Positions 1 to 8,907 of a stretch of DNA of 30,597 bases are shown here, piece by piece (the first letter of the stretch is position 1; each line of letters starts with the position of its first letter). This DNA comes from JADLEX01 sp964586775 (GTDB lineage: Bacteria; Lernaellota; Lernaellaia; JACKCT01). The stretch spans positions 1-30,597 of the forward strand of contig CAZPJD010000227.1 of assembly GCA_964586775.1 (NCBI GenBank). The letters are read 5' to 3'. The position numbers were made by a program, and so were the translations under genes. A model generated the notes under the pieces. The model was given only the letters and a program-made list of their open reading frames with translations, made no database searches and had not been told where the DNA came from.

Positions 1-1098
1 GCCGGTGGCTCGGCCAAGCAGGGCCGCGACCGCCGAACGCAGGCCATCCTGCCCCTGCGCGGCAAGGTGCTCAACGTCGAAAAAGCCCGTTTCGACAAGA
101 TGCTTGGCAACGCCGAGATCGGCACGATGATCACCGCGCTCGGCACCGGCATCGGCAAGGACGACTTCGACATCACGCGACTGCGTTACCACAAGATCAT
201 CATCATGACCGACGCCGACGTGGACGGCTCGCACATCCGCACGCTGCTGCTCACGTTTTTCTTTCGCCAGATGCCCGAGCTGGTCGCGCGCGGCCACCTG
301 TTCATCGCCAAGCCGCCGCTGTATCGCGTCAGCAAGGGCAAGGACATCCAGTACAAAAAAGACGACGCCGAGCTCGACGAGTTCCTGCTCGCGAAAGCCT
401 GCGACGACATGGTCGTTCGAGCCGGCGACGCGATGTGGACCGGCGAATCCCTGCGCGACGCCATGAGGCGGCTGGTGCGTTACGACCGCCTGGTGCGCCT
501 GCTCGCGCGACGCGGATACGAGCGCGCGGTGGCCGAGACGCTGCTCACGCGCGGTTTCGAACGGCGCGAGGATTTTCTCGACCGCGACCGCGTCGCGGGG
601 CTCGCGGCCGAGCTCGCCGAGGGCGGGTGCGCCGTCGGCCCGATCGCGCAGAATCCCGAGACCTCGTCGTGGTCCTTCACGGTCGTCACGCAGATGGGCG
701 ACGAGGCGCGCGTCGACGCCGACCTCGTGAGCCTCGTCGAGTATCAGCGCCTGCGCGACGCGCACGTGGCCCTCGCCGACGTGCCCGCGGGCCCTTTCGC
801 GCTCGACGACGGCAAGACGCAGGCCGCGGTGGCCGACCGGTTCGACCTGCTGCGCGGCGTGCTCGAGGCGGGCAGGCGCGGTCTGACGATCCAGCGCTTC
901 AAGGGCCTCGGCGAGATGAACCCCGAGCAGCTTTGGGAGACGACCCTCGACGTCCACAACCGCGTGCTCTTGCAGGTACATGTCGAGGACGCGGTCGAAG
1001 CCGACGACATCTTCACGATTCTGATGGGCGATCAGGTCGAGCCGCGCCGCAAGTTCATCGAGGACAACGCGCTCGCGGTGGTGAATCTCGACATCTGA
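1..1098 (+). CDS. gyrB: DNA gyrase subunit B, 5'-truncated by the window edge
   Basis: The reading frame is open from base 1 and ends at TGA 1096-1098, so only the C-terminal 365 residues are present. GyrB is the ATPase subunit of the A2B2 topoisomerase that introduces negative supercoils. The visible part starts in the TOPRIM domain (AGGSAKQGRDR, then LPLRGKVLNVEKA). The metal-binding TDADVDGSHI motif lies near codons 70-78, and the typical tail QRFKGLGEMNPEQLW, then GDQVEPRRKFIEDNA, is at the end. About 180 residues separate the first TOPRIM part from the QRFKGLGEMN motif, which matches the long Gram-negative GyrB type with its inserted domain. GyrB rather than ParE is favoured by these tail motifs. 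In many bacteria gyrB lies near the origin beside dnaN; here dnaN is about 27 kb away on the other strand. Confidence 0.97.
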   Translation, partial: AGGSAKQGRDRRTQAILPLRGKVLNVEKARFDKMLGNAEIGTMITALGTGIGKDDFDITRLRYHKIIIMTDADVDGSHIRTLLLTFFFRQMPELVARGHLFIAKPPLYRVSKGKDIQYKKDDAELDEFLLAKACDDMVVRAGDAMWTGESLRDAMRRLVRYDRLVRLLARRGYERAVAETLLTRGFERREDFLDRDRVAGLAAELAEGGCAVGPIAQNPETSSWSFTVVTQMGDEARVDADLVSLVEYQRLRDAHVALADVPAGPFALDDGKTQAAVADRFDLLRGVLEAGRRGLTIQRFKGLGEMNPEQLWETTLDVHNRVLLQVHVEDAVEADDIFTILMGDQVEPRRKFIEDNALAVVNLDI

Positions 1099-1180
1099 GC
1101 GAACGCCCAGCGTCAACCTCGAATTTCCTTGACGCCCCGGATGCGCGCGTGGTTTGATCCCGTGCGTTCGGAGGTACCGC

Positions 1181-2968
1181 TTGGCCCGGGAACAAACGTT
1201 CGCGCTCGCGCTTCTGCTCGCCGTGCTCGTCGCGGCGGCGACCGCGCCCACGCTCGCCTGCAAATGGGGCGACGACGAGGATGAGGTCGACGACGACCCG
1301 GAAGATGACGATGGCGCGGATGATGACGGCGACGACGACGGCGATGACGATCTCGCGGACGATGACGCCGATGACGATGCGAGCGACGACGACGCGGACG
1401 ACGATACCGATCCCTTCGCGGACGACCGCATCCTCTACGTGCCCGCCGTGGTCGAGCCGGGCGGCGATTCGGTCGCCGTGCTCTCCGAGGTCTGGCGCGA
1501 CGCGGGCGGCGCGCACCTGCGGGTGCGTCTGGTGGACGCGGATTCCCTGAACGTCGCGCGCAGCGGCCCCGCCATCGACCTGGACGACTTCGGCACCGCG
1601 TCGATTCTCGTCGAGGACTTCGACGGCGACGGCGTGGCCGAGATTGTCGCGACGCTGCTGTACATTTCGGCCGATGACGCCTCGTCGCGCGTCGTCGAGA
1701 TCGACCCCGCGACCCTCGACGACACGCTCGAGATCGCATCGTTCGACGGCGAACTGGCGGCGATCGCCGGGCTCATCGACACGAACTTCGACGACGTGCC
1801 CGAGCTGCCCGTGCGTTTGCAGGATTTCGAGACCGGGCGGCGGCGCGTGGCGGGGTATCGCAAGACCGGCGGCGCGTGGCCGATCGCGGATCTGCTGACG
1901 CCGGAGAATCTCGACGCCGTAAATTTCGACCTCTACGCCCTGCCGCGGCGCGCCGCGTGGGGCCGGGCGATCGAGGGTGCGAAGGGCGATGGCGATCTGC
2001 TCGTCGCCGTGTGGGGAGAGGACCCGCCCGGCGAATTCTTCGTTTTCGTATCGACGCTCGCCGATATGGAAGTCGCCGACCCCGAGCGCCGCCCCACGCG
2101 AACGCTGGGCGCGTTCGACGTGGCGCTCACGGATCGCGTGCCGACGGATTTCGCGGGCGCGTACGCCGTGGCGCTCGCGATCGAGGGGCCGGCGGAATCC
2201 GTCGTCGAGATTCGCGACGACGCGGCCGCGCTCGTGCGGTCGTTTTCTTACGCGCCCGATACCGCCCTGCGCGTCTCGTGGGGGCAGGATATCGATCTGG
2301 ACGACGCGGCGGATCTGGCGATCTTCGCCGACCTGCCCGGCGATCCCTACGCGCTCGACATCTGCAAATCGTCCACGCTCTGGCAGGCGCGCGAGAGCTT
2401 CACGGGCGACTACACGTCGATCCGCGCGATCGGCGCGCGTCGACCGCCGGGGCACATCGAGCCCGGCCCGCTGTACACGAGCGACGCGGGATTCGGCCTC
2501 GCGTTCGAGGTCGCCGGCGAGGGCGGCTGGGCGCAGCTCTACTGGTACGAGGCGCCCTTTGCCGAGTTCTTCGCCAAGACGCCGCAGCTTCAGGTCGCCG
2601 ACGCGCACCTGAATCTGACCGCTTACGTTTTCGATTTCGACGGCGACGGAATCGACGAGGCGTTCACGGTCGCGAACGGCTACTCGGTGGCGCCGGCGCT
2701 CGCCTACGCGCACCGCATCCGCGTGTACGACGATCTGCCCGCCTCGCCCGCCTTCGATTCCGGCGAACAGGACGACACGGCCTACGCCCAGTGGCCGTGG
2801 GATCTCGACGGCGATGGCGCGGCCGACGTGCCCCTGTGGACGAGCCCGATCGATGCGACGCCCGCGCGGCTCGACGTGGTCACCGGCGCGAACGGATGGG
2901 GCGAGGCGATTTTCGCCTTCGATTCCGAGCCGCAGGCGACGGTGTTGCTCGGCGGGGTCTTGCGCTAG
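1181..2968 (+). CDS. Asp-rich predicted lipoprotein with FG-GAP/VCBS-like calcium-loop motifs
   Basis: I chose the TTG at 1181 because GGAGG (1170-1174) lies six bases before it; an in-frame TTG at 1154 lacks this. The 595-residue product starts with a signal sequence ending in a lipobox-like TLAC (Cys27, with an atypical Thr at -3). About 50 residues of mostly DDD-x repeats follow. The rest is unlike the linker and holds three DxDGDG loops, near residues 147 (DFDGDGVAEIV), 486 (DFDGDGIDEAF) and 541 (DLDGDGAADV). These resemble the calcium-binding loops of FG-GAP/VCBS beta-propeller repeats. I infer a lipid-anchored, surface or periplasmic beta-propeller held away from the membrane by an acidic linker. 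Its substrate or partner is unknown. It follows gyrB by 82 bp on the same strand and is probably transcribed on its own. Confidence 0.82.
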   Translation: MAREQTFALALLLAVLVAAATAPTLACKWGDDEDEVDDDPEDDDGADDDGDDDGDDDLADDDADDDASDDDADDDTDPFADDRILYVPAVVEPGGDSVAVLSEVWRDAGGAHLRVRLVDADSLNVARSGPAIDLDDFGTASILVEDFDGDGVAEIVATLLYISADDASSRVVEIDPATLDDTLEIASFDGELAAIAGLIDTNFDDVPELPVRLQDFETGRRRVAGYRKTGGAWPIADLLTPENLDAVNFDLYALPRRAAWGRAIEGAKGDGDLLVAVWGEDPPGEFFVFVSTLADMEVADPERRPTRTLGAFDVALTDRVPTDFAGAYAVALAIEGPAESVVEIRDDAAALVRSFSYAPDTALRVSWGQDIDLDDAADLAIFADLPGDPYALDICKSSTLWQARESFTGDYTSIRAIGARRPPGHIEPGPLYTSDAGFGLAFEVAGEGGWAQLYWYEAPFAEFFAKTPQLQVADAHLNLTAYVFDFDGDGIDEAFTVANGYSVAPALAYAHRIRVYDDLPASPAFDSGEQDDTAYAQWPWDLDGDGAADVPLWTSPIDATPARLDVVTGANGWGEAIFAFDSEPQATVLLGGVLR

Positions 2969-3050
2969 TGTTCGCGGGCGGCTCCGTGCCGCCGCGTGAC
3001 GATTGTTGCGATCCTTGTATTGAGAATTGCGTGCGATGAAAGGCGATGTC

Positions 3051-3458
3051 ATGCCCGAACTTTCACCAACCCTTGCACCCGACGACCGCGTCGTCGTGGA
3101 CGATCCCGCCAACATGAACCTGCTGGGCCTGCTCATGCGCGGCCTGCTGGCCGAGAGCCTGCTCGACGACGCCCGATACGCCGTCGCGAAAAAGATGCGC
3201 GGCGACGTGGCCGTGCGCGCCGGCTCGATGGCCGTGACGCTGCGTTTCGGCGGCGGGCGGCTCACCCTCGTGCGCGGCGATAGTCCCTCGGCGCGCGCCC
3301 GCGTCGCGGGCACCATGACCGCGCTGCTGGGCGTCGTGCTGCGTCAGGGGATGGTGCGCGCGTTCTTCGCGGGCAAGCTGCGCATCGGCGGCAACCCCTT
3401 CGTGCTGCTGCGCATTCTTCCGCTCATCCGCGAACCCCGCACCGGCGAAACGAGGTGA
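3051..3458 (+). CDS. SCP2-like sterol/lipid-binding domain protein
   Basis: The chosen start is ATG 3051 (MPELSPTL), with an AAAGG purine run about eight bases upstream; ATG 3036 and TTG 3027 are in-frame alternatives. The 135-residue product has no signal peptide or membrane segment. Its second half reads like an SCP2 domain: a beta-hairpin region (VAVRAGSMAVTLRFGGGRLTL) followed by FFAGKLRIGGNPFVLLRILPL, close to the family's G-x-x-x-I-x-GN-xx-xLL-x-LLPL pattern. SCP2-fold proteins bind lipids or fatty acyl chains in a hydrophobic tunnel. Only three bases separate its stop from the next gene, so the two are very likely co-transcribed and translationally linked. I infer that it presents a hydrophobic substrate to the neighbouring flavoprotein, but this is not shown by the sequence. 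Confidence 0.8.
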   Translation: MPELSPTLAPDDRVVVDDPANMNLLGLLMRGLLAESLLDDARYAVAKKMRGDVAVRAGSMAVTLRFGGGRLTLVRGDSPSARARVAGTMTALLGVVLRQGMVRAFFAGKLRIGGNPFVLLRILPLIREPRTGETR

Positions 3459-3461
3459 CCC

Positions 3462-4883
3462 ATGCTCGACGTGTTTGAACGCATCGTCGGTTCCGAAAAC
3501 GTCATGCGCGACCCCGCCGCGCTCACGCCTTATCGCGACGACTACACCGAGGCCGACGGCGCGGACCCCGCGTGCGTCGTGTTCGCCACCGAGACCGCGC
3601 AGATCCAGGCCATCGTGCGCGCGTGCGCCGAGCGGCGCATGCCCATCACGGCCCGCGTGGCCGGCACCAACGTCGGCGGTCTCGCGATCCCGTCGCCCGG
3701 CGGCGTGGTGCTCGATCTGTCGCGCATGAACCGCGTGATCGAGGTCAGCGACGCCGACATGTTTGCCGTTATCGAACCCGGCGTGACGCAGCAGCAGATG
3801 AAGGATCACCTTGCCGCGCACAACCCGTCGCTCACGCTCGGGTTTTCGCTCGCACCGCCGCACACGTCGGTCTTCGCCAACGCGCTGATGGGCGGGCTGA
3901 CGAACCGCTCGCTCAAATACAGCGATCAGTCGGAGTGGATCAGCGGCCTCGAGGTCGTGCGCGCCGACGGCTCGCTCCTGCGCACCGGCGCGTGGGCGCT
4001 GTCGGACATCCCCTTCGCCAAGGTGCCGTTCCCCGACGTGACGGGCATGTTCGTCGCGTGGCAGCAGACGACGGGCATCGCGACCAAGATGGCGTTCCAG
4101 CTCTGGCCCGCGCACCCGCTCAACGAACGCATCTTCATTTTGACGTATTCGCCGCGCGGCACCTACACGGCCATGGCGCGGTTGTGCCGGGCGGAGATCT
4201 GCGACGACATCGGCGGGCTCTCGTGGCCGTCGGCCAAGATGATGATGGGCGTGAAGTATCCGAATCCCGTGCCCGATCCCGACGAGCCGCGGTTTTTCCT
4301 CTACGTCGATCTCACCGCCGAGACCGCGGCCGAGATGCGCGCGAAAAAGGACATCCTGTACCGCATCGTGAACGACGTGGCCGCGACCGGCGAGAAGTTC
4401 GAAGAGCCCATGGATGTCGCCACGCTCGTGCGCGTCAACCCGGCGCTCTCGGCCTTCGCCGATTTCCCCACCGACCTGAAATTCCTCACCGACCACGGCG
4501 GCGGCGGGCTGAGCTGGATCGGCACCTATGGCCCCATGTCGCGGATGATCGAGGCGGTCGAGGCGGGGATCGCGGTGATGGAACGCCACGGCTTCCCGCC
4601 GCTCATCGTCAGCCGCCCCATGCGCGGCGGACATTTCATCGTTTTCCGTCTCATCACGATCTTCGACAAATCGAAGCCGGATGAGATTGCGCGCGTGCGC
4701 GCCGTGAATGAGGAGTTGCTCGAGCTCGCCACCGCGCGCGGCTACGTGATGTATAAAACGCCGATCTGGGCGTGGCGAAAACTCGAAGATCGCATCGATC
4801 CGGGACTGCGTCGTTTGATGCGCGAAGTGAAGACGCTCATGGACCCGGAGGGCATCTTCAACCCCGGAAAAATGGGGCTGTGA
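3462..4883 (+). CDS. FAD-linked oxidase of the VAO/PCMH type
   Basis: The 473-residue product starts at ATG 3462, three bases after the SCP2-like gene, with GAGGTGA upstream. The N-terminal half is an FAD-binding PCMH domain. ITARVAGTNVGG then PGGVVLDLSRMNRVIEV (residues about 62-95) is the pyrophosphate-binding loop, and MGGLTNRSLKYSDQ then GLEVVRADGSLLRTG follow. The C-terminal half resembles the cap domain of vanillyl-alcohol oxidase and 4-cresol dehydrogenase, ending in the signature MDPEGIFNPGKMGL. Family members oxidise alcohols, hydroxyacids or phenols through FAD, sometimes covalently bound. The exact substrate cannot be read from the sequence. There is no signal peptide, so a cytoplasmic enzyme is expected. 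GlcD-like hydroxyacid dehydrogenase is the main alternative. Confidence 0.9.
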   Translation: MLDVFERIVGSENVMRDPAALTPYRDDYTEADGADPACVVFATETAQIQAIVRACAERRMPITARVAGTNVGGLAIPSPGGVVLDLSRMNRVIEVSDADMFAVIEPGVTQQQMKDHLAAHNPSLTLGFSLAPPHTSVFANALMGGLTNRSLKYSDQSEWISGLEVVRADGSLLRTGAWALSDIPFAKVPFPDVTGMFVAWQQTTGIATKMAFQLWPAHPLNERIFILTYSPRGTYTAMARLCRAEICDDIGGLSWPSAKMMMGVKYPNPVPDPDEPRFFLYVDLTAETAAEMRAKKDILYRIVNDVAATGEKFEEPMDVATLVRVNPALSAFADFPTDLKFLTDHGGGGLSWIGTYGPMSRMIEAVEAGIAVMERHGFPPLIVSRPMRGGHFIVFRLITIFDKSKPDEIARVRAVNEELLELATARGYVMYKTPIWAWRKLEDRIDPGLRRLMREVKTLMDPEGIFNPGKMGL

Positions 4884-5390
4884 CGCGCGGGCAGAGGGTG
4901 GTTGGCGCCGGCTCGTTCGCATGCGCCGGGATTTCGTTCCCGGCGGCGACGATTTGGACCCGAAGTCGGAACTGCGCGTGGCCGCGTGTGAGGCCCAACG
5001 TCGAAACAGCATAACGGTGGCGGAACGGACGCGGGACTCCGCGCAACCCGACGGTGCGCGAATCGGGACGTCATCCCCTCGCAATCGGATTTCTTCACAT
5101 GTCTTGGAACCTTATCGGTCTTGGAGCCGGAGCGAGTCGGCATGCGAAGGCATGAAGAGCCCGCTGCACCATCGCGAGCTGCCCGCGCGCGACCTGTTTC
5201 CGGCGCGCGGTTTCCTTGACGCCAACTTGCGGGCCGGGCCGTCGGCGGAGGACGTCGCCGATCGATTCCTCGCCTGATCCCCCGGGGATATTGAAGGACG
5301 TGAGCGACCCGCGTCGCAACGCTCTTGCGCGACCGGGGGCGCTGTGCCACATGATGGAGTCCGTCACGCACCCGCCACGGGAGACTCATC
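4884..5390. other. 507-bp intergenic stretch without a recognised gene
   Basis: Open frames exist on both strands, but none gives a recognisable protein or has a convincing ribosome binding site. The best small candidate is ATG 5152 to the stop at 5277 (41 residues, plus strand); its nearest purine run is too close to the start and the translation looks random. I see no tRNA, terminator or strong palindrome. The right end should contain the promoter and 5' leader of the lipoprotein gene that starts at 5391. Confidence 0.5.
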
Positions 5391-7511
5391 ATGTCGCGCC
5401 TGCCCTACCTGGTGTTTGCCATCGTCACGCTCATTCTCACCATTTCGTGCGGGTCGTCCGATGACGACGATTCCGGCGGCGATGACGACGCGGCGCCCGT
5501 GGATGATGACACGGCGGACGACGACGCGACGGACGACGATGCCGACGACGACACCGGAGACGACGATACCTGGCCGCCGCTACCCGACGACGACGCCGAC
5601 GACGATACCGGAGACGACGACACGACGCCGCTTCCCGACCCGCCGATCGAGCCCGGCATTTACGCGGTCGAGGGCACGGACTCGCGCTACGGCGACTACG
5701 CGGGCGAGGTCGAGATCCGCGCGGGCGACGGAAAGTGGGACTTCATCCGCTCGGTCCGTTTCGACGATGTGACCTTCGAAGACCCCATCAAGGACGTGAC
5801 CTACGACGTCTACACCGCGTGGCTCGGCGAGATCCGTGAAGAGCGCGGCATCGTGACCGACGTCTCGCTCAAGGTCGCCGACTCGATCACGCACTACGGC
5901 GCGGTAACGCGCACGGACGACGACGCGATCCCCGTGATCGTGACTGGCGCGGTGACCGAAGCCGGCGCGGGCGCGTTCGACGTGTCGTACGCGACGACGG
6001 GCGAGTCGGTCCACACGTTCACGGCAACCGAGACGTGGACCTACGACGGCGCGAGCGACACCGCGCCGATCTTCGCGGACGAGGACACCTTCATCCCCGG
6101 CCACAACCCCATGCCGGGTTGGCTGCACGCGCTCATCTACGGCCTGCTCGATCACTACCACTCGCTGTCGTGGTTCGATGGCTACCGCGACCGCGAGGAT
6201 TTTCAGGCGGGCGTTCACTACATCGCGCGCTTCCACACGGACTTCGGCTGGTATCGCGCGCACCCGTCGTCGCTGCGCGTCGCAAACCGCTGGCTCGACG
6301 AGGTGAGCATGGCCGAAACCATGCTGCGCGCCCGCGCCTATGGGCCGACGCTCGCCGAGAAGGCCGCGATGTTCGACGCCGACATGCCCACGTACTACCT
6401 GAACCCGCTGGGCATGTTCAGCCAGGCGCAGTGGGAATCGGACCCGCTGGTGCAAAGCGAGTCGGGCGACGGCTTGCTGTGGACCGGCTGCTATCTGGCG
6501 AGCCAGGTCTTCCGCTATCTCGAAACCGGCGAGGAAGAGGCGCTCGACAACTGGCTGCGCGCCCTCGACGGCCTCTTCCTCTCCCACGACATCCCGCAGG
6601 ACGAGACGACCTTCGCGCGCACGGTGCGCCCGCATCAGGCAGGCCGCGGATGGGTTCAGGGCGACGCGCCGTACGAGGACGTCGATTGGCTCGAGGGCGG
6701 CAACAACGACATGATCCAGGGCCTGTACTACGGCTACACGCTCTCGTGGATCTACCTGCCCGACGAGCCCGAGTTCGACGACTACCGCGACGGCATCGCC
6801 CTGCGCGCGGTGCGTCTGGCGGATCACGCCGATATCGCGCTCGACGGCGAGTTCAACGAGATCAAGGCCGCGTGGCTCGCGTATCTGACCACCGGCGACG
6901 ACGCCTACAAGACGCGCTATCAGACGCTCTACGCGAATCCGCTGCTGCGCTTCTACACGCGCATGGGCGGCGGGATGTTTTATCTATGGGGCGTCTCCGA
7001 CTGGTCGGGCCAGCATCTCGACACCATCGGCCAGCTCGTACTGGCGTTTCTCGCCGAGGCGACGGACGATCAGGACGCGCTCGCGATCCTCGAAGAAGGC
7101 TGGACCAACGGCTCAGTGTTGCAGGCGCTCACGCAGACGCTCTTCCCCATCAGCGCCTTCGCGCTCGGCGATCCGTCACCCGCCGCCGATCCCGCGCTCG
7201 ACACGGCGATCTGGAACATGCGGGGGCTGCCCTATCCCAAGCAGTCGCTGGCGATGGACAAGCACATCGATCCGTCGTGGAGCCCGTCGCCGCTGCCGTC
7301 GCTGTTCTGGAAATTCGACTGGCTCGAGGGTGGCCGCTGGCAGGGGCTGTGGGGCGTGCCGATCTGGCAGCGCATGCACGAGAATCTGATCATCACCGCG
7401 CCGTCGGACTTCGAGATGGGCGAGTCGGATTGGATGAGCGGCGGCGGGGCGGACTTCCTGCACGCCTATTGGCTCGGGCGGCACTTCGGCGTTTTTGGCG
7501 AGGACGACTAA
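5391..7511 (+). CDS. Large Asp-rich lipoprotein, possible alpha/alpha-barrel domain
   Basis: ATG 5391 follows a GGGAGA run about eight bases upstream. The 706-residue product has a short signal sequence with lipobox TISC (Cys20), then about 65 residues of DDD-x repeats interrupted by two Pro-rich breaks (TWPPLPDDD and TPLPDP). Next comes a small beta-rich segment (about residues 85-220). The long remaining region is rich in aromatic and acidic residues, for example GLLDHYHSLSWFDGYRD, LLWTGCYLASQVFRYLETG, DVDWLEGGNNDMIQGLYYGY and GGGMFYLWGVSDWSGQHLD. Spaced helices with W/Y/D/E-rich loops suggest an alpha/alpha toroid like those of several glycosidases and lyases, but I recognise no catalytic signature. 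A lipid-anchored carbohydrate-acting enzyme or binding protein is a guess. A hairpin terminator follows the stop. Confidence 0.78.
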   Translation: MSRLPYLVFAIVTLILTISCGSSDDDDSGGDDDAAPVDDDTADDDATDDDADDDTGDDDTWPPLPDDDADDDTGDDDTTPLPDPPIEPGIYAVEGTDSRYGDYAGEVEIRAGDGKWDFIRSVRFDDVTFEDPIKDVTYDVYTAWLGEIREERGIVTDVSLKVADSITHYGAVTRTDDDAIPVIVTGAVTEAGAGAFDVSYATTGESVHTFTATETWTYDGASDTAPIFADEDTFIPGHNPMPGWLHALIYGLLDHYHSLSWFDGYRDREDFQAGVHYIARFHTDFGWYRAHPSSLRVANRWLDEVSMAETMLRARAYGPTLAEKAAMFDADMPTYYLNPLGMFSQAQWESDPLVQSESGDGLLWTGCYLASQVFRYLETGEEEALDNWLRALDGLFLSHDIPQDETTFARTVRPHQAGRGWVQGDAPYEDVDWLEGGNNDMIQGLYYGYTLSWIYLPDEPEFDDYRDGIALRAVRLADHADIALDGEFNEIKAAWLAYLTTGDDAYKTRYQTLYANPLLRFYTRMGGGMFYLWGVSDWSGQHLDTIGQLVLAFLAEATDDQDALAILEEGWTNGSVLQALTQTLFPISAFALGDPSPAADPALDTAIWNMRGLPYPKQSLAMDKHIDPSWSPSPLPSLFWKFDWLEGGRWQGLWGVPIWQRMHENLIITAPSDFEMGESDWMSGGGADFLHAYWLGRHFGVFGEDD

Positions 7512-7515
7512 AAGA

Positions 7516-7545
7516 GCGGCGGCCGGCCCGAGGGCCGACCGCCGC
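7516..7545. terminator. Hairpin terminator between convergent lipoprotein genes
   Basis: A GC-rich stem with 14-base arms (7516-7529 and 7532-7545, one internal mismatch) sits between two convergent stop codons. Read on the minus strand it is followed by CTCTTTTAG, a short U-tract, so it suits the minus-strand gene best. It may also stop transcription arriving from the plus strand. Confidence 0.65.
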
Positions 7546-7564
7546 GTTCGATTTCGGAAATGGG

Positions 7565-8053
7565 TCAGATCGTTCCGCAGTAGTTGTCGAAGCACCACGT
7601 CTCGGCGGCCGCGGCCGCGGACTGATCGGTGCAGGTCGGGTCGGCGGCCATGCAGTTGCATACGCACGTGATGAAGCCGTCCACGTCGCCGATCGAGCCG
7701 ATCGCGCAGTCCTCTTCATAGACGCTTTCGCAGAAGTCGGTCGTGCCGAGTCCGTACATATCCGCGCAGTCGTTCACGAGCCAGTCGCAGATATCGACCT
7801 CGGTGGTCTCGCACTCGTCGTCGTCGCCGGAATCGTCGTCGGCGTCATCGTCGATGTCGTCGTCCATATCGTCGTCCATGTCGTCGTCGGCATCGTCATC
7901 CGCCGCGTCGTCGTCGGCATCGTCGTCCGCGACGTCGTCATCCGTCGTGTCGTCATCGTCGTCATCGTCGTCGTCGCCGCACGCGACGATCGCACCGCTC
8001 GCCGAAAACAGGAACAGCACCGCCGCCAGCACCAGCCACCAATTGCGTTTCAT
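7565..8053 (-). CDS. Asp-rich lipoprotein with a small cysteine-rich C-terminal domain
   Basis: I chose ATG 8053 (MKRNWW) because AGGAGG lies just upstream on the minus strand; longer in-frame forms lack this and would bury the signal peptide. The 162-residue product has a strong signal sequence with a canonical lipobox IVAC (Cys25). About 55 residues follow that are almost all Asp in DDD-x units (x is T, A, V, M, I or S). The remaining ~80 residues form a compact cysteine-rich region with eleven cysteines (for example DICDWLVNDCADMYG, FITCVCNCMAADPTC and ETWCFDNYCGTI). These probably pair as disulfides in the periplasm or at the surface. I recognise no family. The build (anchor, acidic spacer, small disulfide-rich head) matches the other Asp-rich lipoproteins here only in its first two parts. 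Confidence 0.85.
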   Translation of the reverse strand: MKRNWWLVLAAVLFLFSASGAIVACGDDDDDDDDDTTDDDVADDDADDDAADDDADDDMDDDMDDDIDDDADDDSGDDDECETTEVDICDWLVNDCADMYGLGTTDFCESVYEEDCAIGSIGDVDGFITCVCNCMAADPTCTDQSAAAAAETWCFDNYCGTI

Positions 8054-8242
8054 GCGCCCCTCCTGAGTCGATTCCGGGAACCCTCGCGTCGCGGACGACA
8101 TGCCCGCGAACACGAACGCGCACGCGCGCGCCGACCGGTTGTTCCCGATGATTTGCCGCATATCGTCCGCCATCGACCGTTGTTTGGGAAGGGCGAAACC
8201 CGGGTTTCGTCAGATTTTTCACATAAAACCGGGCGATCCAAT

Positions 8243-8271
8243 TTGACGCGTCGCGCCGCGCGTGTTATCGA
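8243..8271 (+). promoter_or_regulatory. Candidate promoter of the peroxiredoxin gene
   Basis: TTGACG (8243-8248) is a close match to a -35 box. After a 17-base spacer comes TATCGA (8266-8271), preceded by TG at 8263-8264 as in extended -10 elements. The -10 lies within the palindrome TTATCGATAA (8265-8274), which could also be a regulator site. The distance to the start codon is about 60 bases. The -10 match is only partial. Confidence 0.4.
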
Positions 8272-8332
8272 TAAGGGGTTCCGAACGCAACGCACTTTCA
8301 TTCCACACAACGGAATCGACAGGAGTATCGTC

Positions 8333-8905
8333 ATGAGTGAACTCGTCGGCAAACCCGCCCCGGATTTCGCGCTCGAAGGCGTCCTTCACGGCAAATTCGA
8401 CAAGTATTCGCTGGTGAAGGGCAAGTGGAACATCCTGCTCTTCTACCCCCTCGACTTCACCTTCGTGTGCCCCACCGAGGTGATCGCCTTCTCGAAGCAC
8501 TTCGCCGAGTTCGAGAAGCTGGGCGCGGTCGTTTACGGCGTCAGCGTGGACAGCAAGTTCGCGCACCTGGCCTGGACCAACACGCCCGAGAAGCAGGGTG
8601 GCGTGGGCGACATCAACTACCCGCTGCTGGCCGACCTGAACAAAGAGGTCGCCAAGGCGTACCGCGTCGAGTCCGGCGGTGTCGCGCTGCGCGGCCTTTT
8701 CATCATCGACGACGAGGGCGTCGTGCAGTCGGCCATCATCAACAACCTGTCGGTGGGCCGCTCGGTCGCCGAGACGCTGCGTCTGCTCAAGGCATTCCAG
8801 TTCACCAAGTCGCACGGCGAGGTCTGCCCCGCGGACTGGGACGAGGGCGGCGACACGATGAAGCCGAATCCCGACGGTCTGAAGGACTACGCGGCGAAAC
8901 ACTAG
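8333..8905 (+). CDS. Typical 2-Cys peroxiredoxin (AhpC/Prx1 type)
   Basis: The start is ATG 8333, with AGGAG about eight bases upstream. The 190-residue enzyme reduces hydrogen peroxide and organic hydroperoxides with thiol-derived electrons in the cytoplasm. The peroxidatic cysteine is Cys46 in DFTFVCPTE, and the resolving cysteine is Cys165 in GEVCPADW. The conserved Pro39 and Thr43 before Cys46 and the RGLFIIDDEG segment (residues 120-129) complete the fold. A GGVG loop (89-92) is present, but the C-terminal YF motif linked to overoxidation-sensitive enzymes is not seen, as the protein ends KDYAAKH. No AhpF or thioredoxin gene is adjacent, so the electron donor is unknown. It stands alone, with its own candidate promoter and a terminator downstream. 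Confidence 0.96.
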   Translation: MSELVGKPAPDFALEGVLHGKFDKYSLVKGKWNILLFYPLDFTFVCPTEVIAFSKHFAEFEKLGAVVYGVSVDSKFAHLAWTNTPEKQGGVGDINYPLLADLNKEVAKAYRVESGGVALRGLFIIDDEGVVQSAIINNLSVGRSVAETLRLLKAFQFTKSHGEVCPADWDEGGDTMKPNPDGLKDYAAKH

Positions 8906-8907
8906 TA

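Noticed and set aside
1055..3316. Long minus-strand frames opposite the first lipoprotein and its neighbours
   Set aside because: Long antisense frames are expected in GC-rich DNA; the translations are Arg/Val-rich with no known motif, while the plus strand encodes recognisable domains.
4921..5277. Plus-strand frame in the gap before the 5391 lipoprotein
   Set aside because: No convincing start site and no recognisable protein; composition looks like random GC-rich sequence.
7743..8066. Plus-strand frame rich in Ser opposite the Asp-rich lipoprotein
   Set aside because: Serine runs are the reverse complement of GAC/GAT codons; there is no ribosome binding site and the minus-strand gene has a clear signal peptide. 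The same applies to the Ser-rich frames opposite 5391-7511 and 9713-10015.
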